Source: Phytohabitans suffuscus | Lineage (GTDB): Bacteria; Actinomycetota; Actinomycetes; Mycobacteriales; Micromonosporaceae | Direction: 5' to 3' | Length of the DNA stretch: 64,000 nucleotides | Assembly (NCBI RefSeq): GCF_011764565.1 | Contig: NZ_AP022871.1 | Coordinates: forward strand, 7,130,320-7,194,319 | Part shown: positions 7,684-20,000 of the stretch, piece after piece | How positions within the stretch are numbered: the first letter of the stretch is position 1 | Layout of the letters: each line of letters opens with the position of its first letter | Made by a program: the position numbers and the translations under genes | The notes under the pieces: generated by a model | Told to the model about the DNA's origin: nothing | Seen by the model: the letters and a program-made list of their open reading frames with translations, nothing else | Database searches by the model: none

Positions 7684-8164
7684 ATTCGCGGCCCGACTCG
7701 GCAGGCTAGCCGAGCGTCGGCGGGCATGCGGCCCGCACCGCGCTACCGGCAGCGCCGCCGATAACCCTCACACACCACGATCACGGTCACGCGATGCCTT
7801 CACCTACGCCAAGGTCATCAGGCAAACGACAGATCGATGAGAAGAACCGGCCGACAAACCGTTGAGAAACAACGGCCACGCCCAGGTCGGCCGCACATCC
7901 GGCAACAAGATCAACGAGAACCTGATTCCGAATGCGCTCTGGTGGGGGCGCTGCGGCATCGGGCTGAGTCGATGCGACAGGGCTGGCGGCGGTCCGTCCT
8001 GACCGTGCGTGTCGGGAGTGATCCCCAGCGGACAGGGTGGACGGTCTCGGTGCGCCGTCGGTACTGTCGCTCTCGTAGTGTGGCGCCGCCGTTGTGTCAC
8101 GCTGCGTCGCAAGGCAGCTGGCGGCTTCGTGGCGGAGCCGCCGAAACGGGGAAAGCTGGGCGCC
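7684..8164. other. Intergenic region upstream of the PKS; probable promoter region
   Basis: These 481 bases separate the minus-strand lipoprotein fragment from the plus-strand PKS. They should hold the promoter of the PKS operon. I see no clear -35/-10 consensus and no strong hairpin. A 46-codon frame at 7862-8002 (containing GNKINENLIPNALWWG) is somewhat richer in Asn codons but lacks family resemblance, so I do not call it. Confidence 0.4.
8148..8155 (+). promoter_or_regulatory. Ribosome binding site of PKS1
   Basis: GGGGAAAG lies 9 nt before the ATG at 8165. It supports this start, which also coincides with the first residues of the loading KSQ domain; the frame stays open further upstream but shows no PKS homology there. 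Confidence 0.6.
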
Positions 8165-11065
8165 ATGAGCTGGTCAGACAGTATTGCCGTGATCGGGCTG
8201 GCCTGCCGTGTGCCCGGTGCCGATTCCGCGGCCGCACTGTGGCGCCTGCTGCGCGCCGGCGGCTGCGCGATCACGCCCACCGACCGCTGGGAAAGCGCCG
8301 AGCCCGGTGGCGGGTACGGCGGTTTCCTCGACGACGTGGCCGGCTTCGACGCGGCGTTCTTCGGCATCGCCCCGCGCGAGGCCGCGGCGATGGATCCGCA
8401 GCAGCGGCTGGCGCTGGAGCTGGGCTGGTCCGCGGTCGAAGACGCGGGCGTGCTTCCGGCGGCGCTGGCCGGCACGGCGACGGGTGTGTTCGTCGGCGCG
8501 ATGGGCGGCGACTATGCGGTTCTCGCCGCCCGCGGCGGTGCCGCCACGCTCTCGCCGCACACGTTCACCGGCGTGCAGCGCGGCATGATCGCCAACCGGC
8601 TGTCGTACGTGCTCGGCGCCCGCGGTCCCAGCCTCACGGTCGACACCGGACAGTCGTCGTCGCTGGTCGCGGTGCAGTTGGCGTGCGAGAGCCTGCTCCG
8701 CGGTGAGTCCACTGTGGCCCTCGCCGGCGGGGTCAACCTGCTGCTCACGCCGGAGCAGGGGCTGGCCGCCGCGCGGGCCGGCGCGCTGTCGCCCAGCGGC
8801 GACTCGCGGCCGTTCGACGTCGCCGCGAACGGCTTCGTGCGTGCCGAGGGCGGCGCGTTCGTGCTGCTCAAGCCGGCTGCCGCGGCGGCCGCCGACGGCG
8901 ACGAGGTGTACTGCCTGCTGCGCGGCGGCGCGGTCAACAACGACGGCGGCGGCGAGTCGGTCGCCGCGCCGCAGGTCCGCGCGCAGGCCGAGGTCATCCG
9001 GCTGGCCTGCGCGAACGCGGGGTGGCGCCGGCCGAGCTGGGCTACGTCGAGCTGCACGGCACCGGCACCCGCAAGGGCGACCCGGTCGAGGCGGCGGCGC
9101 TCGGCGAGGCGGTGGGCGCCGGCCGGCCCGCCGGCGAGCCGCTGCTGGTCGGCTCGGTCAAGTCGAACCTCGGCCACCTGGAGGCCGCCGCCGGCGTCGT
9201 GGGCCTTGTCAAGGTGGCCCTGGCGCTGCGCGGCGGCGAGCTGCCGCCGAGCGTCAACTACACCGCACCGCACCCGGAGATCCCGCTCGACGAGTTGAAC
9301 CTGCGGGTGGTCACCGAGGTCACGCCGCTGCCGCCGGGCACGCTGGCCGGGGTCAGCGCGTTCGGCATCGGCGGCACCAACTGCCACCTGGTCGCCGGCG
9401 CGGCGCCGATCCCCGCGCCGCCCGCGCCCGCCCCGGAACCCACCGGCGAGATCGCCTGGTTGCTCTCCGCGCGCACGCCCCAGGCCATCCAGGCACAGGC
9501 CGAAAACCTCCGCCGGTACCTGGAGAGCCAGCCCTTCCCGCGGTCGGTGGATGTCGCGTACTCCCTGGCCACGGCCCGCACCGCGTTCGGCGAGCGGGCC
9601 GCTGTGGTGGGCCGGAGCCGAGACGAGCTGACCGGCCGGCTGGCGGCGCTGGCCGAGGGCCGGTCGGGGCCGGGCGTGCTGCGCGGCGCCACGCTCGCCG
9701 GCGGGCTGGGCTTCCTCTTCGCCGGCCAGGGCACGCAGCGGCCCGGCATGACGAGCGCGCTGTACGCGGCCGAACCCGCCTACGCCGAGGCCTTGGACGA
9801 GGTGACCGCCGCCTTCGACGCCCTCGACGGCGGATCCCTACGCGAGCTGATCTTCGACGGCGACGCGGCGGCGCTGGACCACACCTCGAACGCCCAGCGG
9901 GCGCTGTTCGCGGTCGAGGTGGCGCTGTTCCGGCTGGCCGGCACGTGGGGCTGCGGCCGGCGGCGCTGCTCGGCCACTCGATCGGCGAGCTGGCCGCCGC
10001 GCACGCCGCCGGGGTGCTGTCGCTGGCCGGCGCGTGCACGCTCGTCTCCGCCCGGGCGCGGCTGATGGGCGAGCTGCCGGCCGGTGGCGCGATGGCGGCG
10101 GTGCAGGCCGGCGAGGACGAGGTCGCGCGGCTGCTGGCCGCCGAGGGCGGGCGGGCCGTGGTCGCCGCCGTGAACGGCGCGTCCTCGGTGGTCGTCTCCG
10201 GTGACGCGGACGCGGTGCGCCGGGTCGCCGGCGAGCTGCGGGGGCGCGGGCGGCGGACCCGGGCGCTGCCGGTCAGCCACGCGTTCCACTCGCCGCACAT
10301 GGAGCCGATGCTCGCCGGGTTCGCCGAGGTGGCGGCCGGGCTGGCGTACGCGCCGCCGGCCATCCCGGTGATCTCCAACCGCACCGGCCGGCCGGTGACC
10401 GCGTTCACGGCGGAATACTGGGTGGCGCACGCCCGCGAGGCGGTGCGCTTCGCGGACGGGGTCGCCCACCTTCGTTCCACCGGGATCACCCACCTGCTGG
10501 AGCTGGGGCCGGACGGCGGACTCACCGCGCTGGCCCGCGAGTCGCTGCCGGCCGGCGAGGCGGTGGTGGCGCCGCTGCTGCGCCGCGACCGGCCGGACGC
10601 CGAGGCGGTCGCCAGCGCCCTGGCCGCGCTGCACGTCGGCGGCGCGGCCGTGGACTGGGCGGCGGTGTTCCACCGGTTCGCGCCGCGCCGCCGCCGGCTG
10701 CCCACGTACGCGTTCCAGCACCAGCCGTACTGGCTCCCCACCGCGCCGTCCGTACCGGCGGCCGCGGTGTCCGCTGTGGACGTCGAGCCGCCCCGGCCGG
10801 CCGCTCGCGCGGACGCCGACCTGGTGGAGGTGGTACGGGCCGAGGTGGCCGCCGTGCTCGGGCACCCCGACCCTGGTGCCGTCGACACCCGGGAGCCCTT
10901 CCGCGAGCTGGGGCTGGATTCGCTGCTGCTGGTGGAGTTCCGGGAGCGCGTCGCGGCGGCCGCCGGCGCCACCCTGACCAGCTCCGACCTGTTCGACCAC
11001 CCGACGGTCGAGCGGCTGGCCGCGTTCCTGGCCGCCGGTCCGGCACGGGACGGCGCCGCGGCGCC
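8165..11065 (+). other. Loading module: KSQ-AT(malonyl)-ACP
   Basis: The KS-like domain (8180-9410) has Gln in place of the active Cys: DTGQSSSL, with the CAG codon at 8651-8653. KSQ domains decarboxylate the loaded malonyl unit rather than condense. The AT (about 9715-10740) has GHSIGE (active Ser 9978-9980) and HAFH (10278-10289), both malonyl-type, so the starter is acetate. The ACP (about 10818-11040) carries the phosphopantetheine Ser in LGLDSL at 10920-10922. Two base losses, in G/C-rich context near 9020 and 9951, split this module into three frames. Confidence 0.92.
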
Positions 11066-14000
11066 CGCGGCGCCGGCCGGCGAGCCGATCGCGATCGTGG
11101 CGATGAGCTGCCGCTACCCGGGCGGCGTCGACTCGCCCGAGGCGCTGTGGCGGCTTGTCGACGGTGGCGTGGACGCGATCGGGGAGTTCCCCGCCGACCG
11201 CGGCTGGCGGCTGCCCGCCGAGGGCGACCCGCCCCGGCGCGGCGGCTTCCTGGCGGACGCGCCCGGGTTTGACGCCGACCTGTTCGGCATCTCACCCCGC
11301 GAGGCCGTCGCGATGGACCCGCAGCAGCGGCTGCTCCTCGAAGCGGCGTGGGAGGCGCTCGAACGGGCCGGCATCGACGCGTCGACGCTGCGCGGCTCGA
11401 ACACGGCCGTCTACATCGGTGCCACCGGCCTGGAGTATGGGCCGCGGCTGGCCGAGCCGGACGCCGGCTCCGGCGGCCTGCGGCTGACCGGCACCACACC
11501 CAGCGTCGCCTCCGGCCGGATCGCCTACGCGCTCGGCTTGGAGGGTCCGGCGCTGACGGTGGACACCGCGTGCTCGTCCTCGCTTGTCGCCACCCACCTG
11601 GCGGTGCAGGCGCTGCGGCGGGGCGAGGCCACGATGGCGCTGGCCGGCGGCGCGACCGTGATGGCCACGCCCGGCATGTTCGTCGAGTTCGCCCGGCAGG
11701 GCGGGCTGGCCCCGGACGGGCGGTGCAAGCCCTTCGCCGAAGCCGCCGACGGCACCGGCTGGTCCGAGGGGGTGGGCCTGCTGCTGCTGGAGCGGCTCTC
11801 CGACGCCCGGCGTCACGGCCACCCGGTGCTCGCGGTGCTGCGCGGCACCGCGGTCAACTCCGACGGTGCCTCCAACGGGCTGACCGCGCCGAACGGGCTG
11901 GCCCAGCGGCGGGTGATCCGCCGGGCGCTCTCCGACGCAGGTTTGCATCCGTCCGATGTGGATGCCGTGGAGGCGCACGGCACCGGCACCACCCTCGGCG
12001 ACCCGATCGAGGCGCAGGCACTGCTGGCCACCTACGGGCAGGAGCGGGATCGGCCGCTGTGGCTGGGCTCGGTGAAGTCGAACATCGGGCACACCCAGGC
12101 CGCGGCGGGCGTGGCCGGCGTCATCAAGATGGTCCAGGCGATGCGGCACGGCACCCTGCCGCGCAGCCTCCACATCGACGCGCCCTCCACCAAAGTGGAC
12201 TGGTCGGGCGGCGCCGTGTCGCTACTCACCGAGCCGGTCGAGTGGCCGGCGGGGGAGCGGCCCCGGCGGGCGGCCGTCTCCTCGTTCGGGGTCAGCGGCA
12301 CGAACGCCCACGTCGTCATCGAGGCCGTCCCCGGCCAGGAACCGGCTCCGGAGCCGGAGCCGGCGGGCGGCCCGGCGGCCCCCTGGGTGGTCTCCGGCGC
12401 CACCGAGGCCGCCGTGCTCGCGCGACTGCGACACCTGGCTGACACACCACCCGCCGGCCGATCGGTGGACGTCGCCTACTCCCTCGCGACCGGGCGTGCG
12501 GCGCTGCCGTACCGCGCGATCGCCGGCCAGGACACCGTCGTGCGCGCCGGCGAGGGCCGTGCGGTCTTCGTCTTTCCCGGCCAGGGTTCGCAGTGGCTGG
12601 GTATGGGGTTGGAGTTGTGGGGTTCGTCTCCGGTTTTCGCGTCCTCCATGGAGGCGTGTGCGGTGGCGTTGGCGCCTTATGTGGAGTGGGATCTGCGTTC
12701 GGTTTTGGCGGATGAGTTGGCGTTGGCGCGGGTTGATGTGGTGCAGCCGGCGTTGTTCGCGGTGATGGTGTCGTTGGCGGCGTTGTGGCGTTCGTACCGG
12801 GTCGAGCCGGTCGCCGTTGTGGGGCATTCGCAGGGGGAGATCGCCGCTGCTTACGTGGCTGGTGGGTTGTCGTTGGAGGACGCGGCGCGGGTGGTGGCGT
12901 TGCGGAGTAGGGCGATCACTGCTCTCGCGGGTCGGGGTGGGATGGTGTCGGTGCCGTTGCCGCTGGACGGGATCGATCCGGGTGAGTTGTCGGTCGCGGC
13001 GGTGAACGGTCCGGAGGCGGTGGTGCTGTCCGGTGACGTGGCGGCGGTGGAGGCGTTTCTAGCGGGGGAGCCTCGGGCTCGGCGGGTGAATGTGGACTAC
13101 GCGTCGCATTCGGCGCATGTGGAGGCGGTGGAGGGCGACATCCTCGCGGCGCTGGAGGGGATTTCGCCGCGTTCGGGGCAGGTGCCGTTCTACTCCACGG
13201 TGGAGGGTGGTCTTGTCGATACGGCGGTTCTGGACGCCGACTACTGGTACCGGAACCTGCGGCAGACGGTGCGGTTCGCGGATGTGGTGGCCGCGGTCGA
13301 CGGAGACGCGCTGATCGAGGTCTCGGCGCATCCGGTGCTGGGGCTCGAGCTCGGCACGCTGCGGCGGGACGAGGGTGGGGCCGAGCGGGTCCTGGCCTCG
13401 TTGGCGCAGGCGTGGACGCACGGCGTCGCCGTCGACTGGGCGGCGGCGTACGGCCCACACCGGCCGAGCCGCGTGCCGGTGCCGACGTACCCGTTCCAGC
13501 GGCAGCGCTACTGGCTGGCGCCCACCAGCTCGGGCGACCTCGCCGCGGCGGGGCTCGCCGCGGCCGGCCACCCGCTGCTCGCGGCGGCCGTGGCGCTGCC
13601 GGACGGCGGGCACCTGTTCACCGGGCGGGTGGCCGCCGGCGACCGGGCCTGGATCCCGCACCACGCCGTGCTCGGGACGGTGCTGCTGCCGGGCACCGCG
13701 CTCGTCGAGCTGGCGCTGCACGCGGGCGCCGTCGCCGGCGCGGAGAGCCTCGACGAGCTGGTGCTGGAGGCGCCCCTGACCGTGCCGGACAACGGGGTCG
13801 AGCTGCGCCTGTCGGTCGCGGCGGCGGACGCGGCGGGACGGCGCGCGGTGGAGCTGCACTCCCGCCCCGACGCGGACGCGCCGTGGGTGCGGCACGCGCG
13901 CGGCACCCTGGCCCCGGCCGGTGACTTCGACGCACCCGCACCGCTCGCGCAGTGGCCGCCGGCCGGGGCGGAGGCGGTCGAGCTGGCCGACCGTTACGCG

Positions 14001-17000
14001 GAGCTGGCCGCCGCCGGGTTCGAGTACGGGCCGGCGTTCCAGACCCTGCGCGCGGCGTGGCGCCGGGGCGAAGATGTGTACGCCGAGGTCGCACTCACCG
14101 GCGACGGGCCGGACGGGCACGCACCGCACCCGGCGCTGCTCGACGGCGTGCTGCACGCGCTCGGGCTCGGGCCACTGAGCGGCATCACGGGCACCTGGCT
14201 GCCGTTCGCGTGGACCGGGGTGAGGCGCTTCGACGCCGGGGTGCACCGCACGCTGCGGGCGCGGATCTCACCGGCCGGCCAAGGCGCGGCGCGGCTCGTC
14301 GCCTACGCCGAAGACGGCACGCCGGTCGTCGCGGTCGGCGCGCTGAGCGTGCGGCCGGTCACCGGCGCGCAACTGGACGCCTCCGGCGACGCCGCGGGCG
14401 GGCTGTCCATCGTGGAGTGGACGCCGGTGGAAGCGACCGGCGGGTCGAGGCCACCGGTCCGGCTGGAAGACGTCGCGGCGGACAGCGCCGTGCCCTCGCT
14501 GGTGTTCGTCGAAGTGGGCACCGGCGGTGAGGCGCCGGCGGCGGCCCACGCGGCGGCGCACCGGGCGCTGGAGCTGGCACAGCGGTGGTTGGCCGGCGAG
14601 CGGTTCGCCGAGGCGCGGCTGGCGTTCGTGACCCGCTCCGCGGTGGCCGCCGTCCCCGGAGACGCGGTGGAAGGGCTGGCGCAAGCGGCGGCGCGAGGGC
14701 TCATCCGGTCGGCCAGCACCGAGAATCCCGGGCGCTTCGCGCTGGTGGACCTGGAGCCCGGTGCGCCGCTGCCGGACGCGCTGCCCGAGGGCGAGGCGGA
14801 GGTCGCCATCCGCGCCGGCCGCGCCTACGCGCCCCGCCTGGTGCCGGCGCCGAGTGCCAGCGCGGCGCCGCCGGAGCTGGATCCGGACGGCACGGTGCTC
14901 GTCACCGGCGGCACCGGGACGCTGGGGCGTCTGTTCGCCCGGCACCTCGTCACCGGGTACGGGGTGCGGCACCTGGTGCTGCTGAGCCGGGGTGGCGCGG
15001 CGCCGGACCTGGTCGCCGAACTGGCCGGGTTGGGGGCGGCGGCCCGGGTCGTGGCCTGTGACGCGGGTGACCGGGAAGCGCTCGCGGCCGTGCTCGCGTC
15101 GGTGCCCGAGGAGCATCCGCTGACGGCTGTCGTGCACGCCGCCGGGGTGCTCGACGACGGGGTGATCGGGTCGCTCACCCCCGAGCGGGTCGACGCCGTG
15201 CTGCGGCCCAAAGTGGACGCCGCGGCGCACCTGCACGAGCTGACCGCCGGCGCGCCGCTGCGGGCGTTCTGGATGTTCTCCTCCGTGCTCGGCATCACCG
15301 GCGGTGCCGGCTCCGGCAACTACGCCGCCGCCAACGCGTTCCTGGACGCGCTCGCCGCGCACCGGCGCGCCGCCGGGCTGCCGGCACAGTCCCTCGCCTG
15401 GGGGCTGTGGGCCGAGCGCAGCGCGATGACCCGGGCGATGTCCGATGTGGACGTCAAGCGGATGGTGCGGGACGGGCTGCTTCCGCTGACGGCGGAGCAG
15501 GGCATCGCGCTGTTCGACCGGGCCGCCGCGCTGGGGTCCCGCTGGCGGTGCCGGCGCGGAGGCGAGCGGCGCCGGTGCGGCCGCGCCCAGCGGACGAGGG
15601 AGCCGGTGGGCTGCGCCGGCGGCTGACCGGGCTGCCGGCCGGCCATCGGCCCGACGTCGTGGCCGGGGTGGTGCGGCGGGCGGTCGCGGCGGTGCTCGGA
15701 CACCCCGCCGGGCAGCCGCTGGACGTGCGCCGGTCGCTCAAGTCGCTGGGCTTCGAGTCGCTGACCGTGCTGGAGCTGCGCAACCAGCTGGCCGCCGCGA
15801 CCGGGCTGCGGCTGGCCGCCACCCTCGCCTTCGACCACCCGACGCCGGCCGCGCTCGCCGACCACCTGCTGGAGCGGCTGGTCGACGGCGGCGCCACGGC
15901 CGCCGAGCCGACCGGCACGGCCACCGCCGCCGAGCCGGTCGACGAGCCGATCGCGATCGTGGCGATGAGCTGCCGGTTTCCCGGCGGCGTGCGGTCGCCG
16001 GAAGACCTGTGGCGGCTGGTGTTCGACGGCGTCGACGCGATCAGCGCCTTTCCCGGCGACCGCGGCTGGAGCGAGTCGCTCTACGACCCCGACCCGCACA
16101 AGGCCGGTCACTCGCTGACCCGGGAGGGCGGCTTCCTCTACGACGCGGCCGACTTCGACGCCGAGTTCTTCGGCATCAGCCCGCGCGAGGCCACCGCCAT
16201 GGACCCGCAGCAGCGGCTGCTGCTGGAGCTGACCTGGGAGGCGCTGGAACGGGCCGGCGTCGACCCGGGCACCGTGCGCGGCCGGCCGGTCGGCGTGTTC
16301 GTCGGCGCCATGCACCAGGAGTACGGAGCCCGGTGGGCGGCGGCGCCGGAGGGCTTCGAGGGCCACCTGATGACCGGCAACACCTCCAGCGTCATCTCCG
16401 GCCGGATCGCGTACACGTTCGGGCTGCAGGGCCCGGCCCTGACCGTGGACACCGCGTGCTCGTCGTCGCTTGTCGCGCTGCACCTGGCGAGCCAGTCGCT
16501 ACGCCGGGGCGAGTGCGAGGCGGCGCTGGTCGGCGGCGTGACGGTGATGCCGACGCCGTACACGTTCGTCGAGTTCAGCCGGCAGGGCGGGCTGGCCCCG
16601 GACGGGCGGTGCAAGCCGTTCGCGGCCGCCGCCGACGGTACCGGCTGGGCCGAGGGCGCCGGCATGCTCCTCGTCGAGCGGCTCTCCGAGGCCCGCCGGC
16701 ACGGGCACCGGGTGCTCGCGGTGCTGCGCGGCTCCGCCGTCAACCAGGACGGCGCGTCGAACGGCCTGTCCGCACCGAGCGGACCGGCGCAGCGGCGGGT
16801 GATCCGGGCGGCGCTGGCCAGCGCCCGCCTCGCACCCTCCGAAGTGGACGCGGTCGAGGCGCACGGCACCGGCACCACGCTCGGCGACCCGATCGAGGCC
16901 ACCGCGCTGCTGGCCGCCTACGGCGAACGGTCCGCGGACCGGCCGCTCTGGCTCGGCTCGGTCAAGTCGAACATCGGCCACACCCAGGCCGCGTCCGGCA

Positions 17001-20000
17001 TGGCCGGGATCATCAAGATGGTGCAGGCCATGCGGCACGGCGTGCTGCCGGCGTCGCTGCACGTGGACTCGCCGTCGCCGCACGTGGACTGGTCGGCCGG
17101 CGCGGTGTCCCTGCTGACGGAGCGGATCGTGTGGCCGGAGTCCGGCCGGCCCCGCCGGGCGGGCGTCTCCGCGTTCGGCGTCAGCGGCACCAACGCGCAC
17201 ATCCTCCTCGAAGGCGTGGAGCCGCCGGAGGAGCCGGCGGAACCTGACGGGACGGTGGTGCCGTGGCTGGTGTCGGCGGCATCCGCGGCGGCTCTCGCCG
17301 CGCAGGGCTCGCGGTTGGCCGCGCACCTGGCCGGAGCGCGCTCGCTGGACGTCGGATACTCGTTGGGGCTGCGCGCCGACCTGCCGCACCGGGCGGTGGT
17401 GTGGGACACGGCGGGGCTGGCCGCCCTGGGCGCCGGAACAGAGCACCCCGACCTGGTCCGCGGCGTGGCCGGCGACGGCCGTCCGGTTTTCGTCTTTCCC
17501 GGCCAGGGTTCGCAGTGGCTGGGTATGGGGTTGGAGTTGTGGGGTTCGTCTCCGGTTTTCGCGTCCTCCATGGAGGCGTGTGCGGTGGCGTTGGCGCCTT
17601 ATGTGGAGTGGGATCTGCGTTCGGTTTTGGCGGATGAGTTGGCGTTGGCGCGGGTTGATGTGGTGCAGCCGGCGTTGTTCGCGGTGATGGTGTCGTTGGC
17701 GGCGTTGTGGCGTTCGTACCGGGTCGAGCCGGTCGCCGTTGTGGGGCATTCGCAGGGGGAGATCGCCGCTGCTTACGTGGCTGGTGGGTTGTCGTTGGAG
17801 GACGCGGCGCGGGTGGTGGCGTTGCGGAGTAGGGCGATCACTGCTCTCGCGGGTCGGGGTGGGATGGTGTCGGTGCCGTTGCCGCTGGACGGGATCGATC
17901 CGGGTGAGTTGTCGGTCGCGGCGGTGAACGGTCCGGAGTCGGTGGTGCTGTCCGGTGACGTGGCGGCGGTGGAGGCGTTTCTGGCCGGGGAGCCTCGGGC
18001 TCGGCGGGTGAATGTGGACTACGCGTCGCACTCGCCGCAGGTCGAGGCGGTCGAGGACGACATCCTCGCGGCCCTGGCGGGGATCTCGCCGCGTTCGGGG
18101 CAGGTGCCGTTCTACTCCACGGTGGACGGTGCGGTTGTCGATACCGCGGTTCTCGACGCTGGGTACTGGTACCGGAACCTGCGGCAGACGGTGCGGTTCG
18201 CCGACGCGGTCGCGGGCCTGCCCGGTCACGTGTTCGTCGAGGTCAGCGCGCATCCGGTGCTGGGGCTCGGGTTGGGGACGCTGCGGCGGGACGAGGGTGG
18301 GGTCGAGCGGGTCCTGGCCTCGTTGGCGCAGGCGTGGACGCGGGGCGTGGCGGTCGACTGGGCGCCGGCCTACGCGGGGCGGCGGCCGCGACGGATCGAG
18401 TTGCCCACCTACCCGTTCCAGCGGCAGCGGTACTGGCTGGAGGCGCCGACCCCGGCACGGGACGCCGCACCTGCCGCCGAAGGGCCCGAGCGGTACCGGA
18501 GCGGGTGGATGCCGGCCGCCGATCCGCACCCCACCCGGCTCGACGGGAGATGGCTGCTCGTCTCGCCCGACGGCGGGTCCGCCCTCGCGGCGGTTCTCGC
18601 CGCGCACGGCGCCGACGTGGCGACCCTGCCCGTCCACAGTGGAGATCGGGCGGGGCTGGCGGCGCCGCTGCGCGCGGCGGCGGGTGAGCGGGCCGTGGCC
18701 GGCGTCCTCGCTGACCTGCCGGAGCTGGCGGACGCGGTGGCGCTGGCGCAGGCGCTCGGTGACGCGGACATCGCGGCGCCGCTGTGGCTCGTGACCCGGG
18801 GCGCGGTGGCGGCCGCGCCGGGCGACCCGGTCGACGCGCCGGAGCAGGCGATGATCTGGGGCTTCGGCCGGGTGCTCGGCCTGGAGCACGCGGACCGCTG
18901 GGGTGGGCTGGTGGACCTGCCCGCGCGGCTGGACGAGCGGGCCGGCGCCCGGCTCGCGGGCGTCCTCGCGGCGGCCGACGAAGACCAGGTGGCGATCCGG
19001 GCCGGCGGCGTCTTCCTGCGGCGGCTGCGCCCGGCGGCGGCGCCGGCCGGCACGCCGTGGCGCCCGCGCGGCACCGTGCTGATCACCGGCGGGACAGGTG
19101 CCCTCGGCGGGCACGTGGCCCGGTGGGCGGCCGGAGCCGGCGCGTCCCGGCTGGTGCTGCTGAGCCGGCGCGGGCCGGACGCGCCCGGGGCGAGCGCGCT
19201 GCGCGACGAGATCGCGGCGCTCGGCGCCGAGGCGGTCATCCGCGCCTGCGACGTGGCCGACCGCGAGGCGCTGGCGGCGGTCGTCGGCGAGTACCCGCCG
19301 GACGCGGTCGTGCACACGGCGGCGGCGCTGGACGACGCGGTGGTGGCGGCTGTGCGGCCGGAGCAGCTCGACCGGGCCTGGCGGGCCAAGGGCCTTGCCG
19401 CGCGGCACCTGGACGACCTGCTCGGCGACCGGCCGCTCGACGCGTTCGTGCTGTTCTCCTCGGTCGCCGGCACGCTCGGCATGCCCGGGCAGGCCACCTA
19501 CGCGCCGCCGAACGCCTACCTGGACGCGCTCGCCGAGCGGCGCCGGGCGCGCGGCGCGGTGGCGACATCGATCGCGTGGGGCGCCTGGGGCGGCGGCGGG
19601 CTGGCCGCGATCGACGAGGTTGCCGACCTGCTGGACCGGCACGGCCTGCCCCGGATGGAGCCGGCCGCCACGCTGGCCGCGCTCGGGGTGGCGGCCGGCG
19701 AGCCGGAGCCGACGGTGGCCATCGTGGACATCGCGTGGGACCGGTTCTACCTGGCGTTCACGGCGTCCCGGGCGCGCCCGCTGCTGCACGCCATCCCGCA
19801 GGTGCGCCGGCTCCGCGCCGAGCGGGAGCGGGCCGGGCCCAGCTCCGGGCTGGCCGAGCGGCTGGCGGACGCCGGGCCCGACGAGCGCTACCGCGCGGTG
19901 CTGGCGCTGGTACGCACGCACGCCGCCGCCGCGCTGGGGCACGCCGGACCGGAGCGGGTCGCGCCCGAGCGCAGCTTCAAGGAGCTGGGGAACGACTCGC

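Noticed and set aside
7862..8002. A 46-codon frame containing GNKINENLIPNALWWG upstream of PKS1
   Set aside because: No start with an RBS, no family resemblance, and too short to support; mentioned under the intergenic region.
13659..13664. DH1 with His-His instead of Asp-His at the catalytic position
   Set aside because: The HxxxGxxxxP spacing is kept by the second His; the preceding residue is not catalytic.
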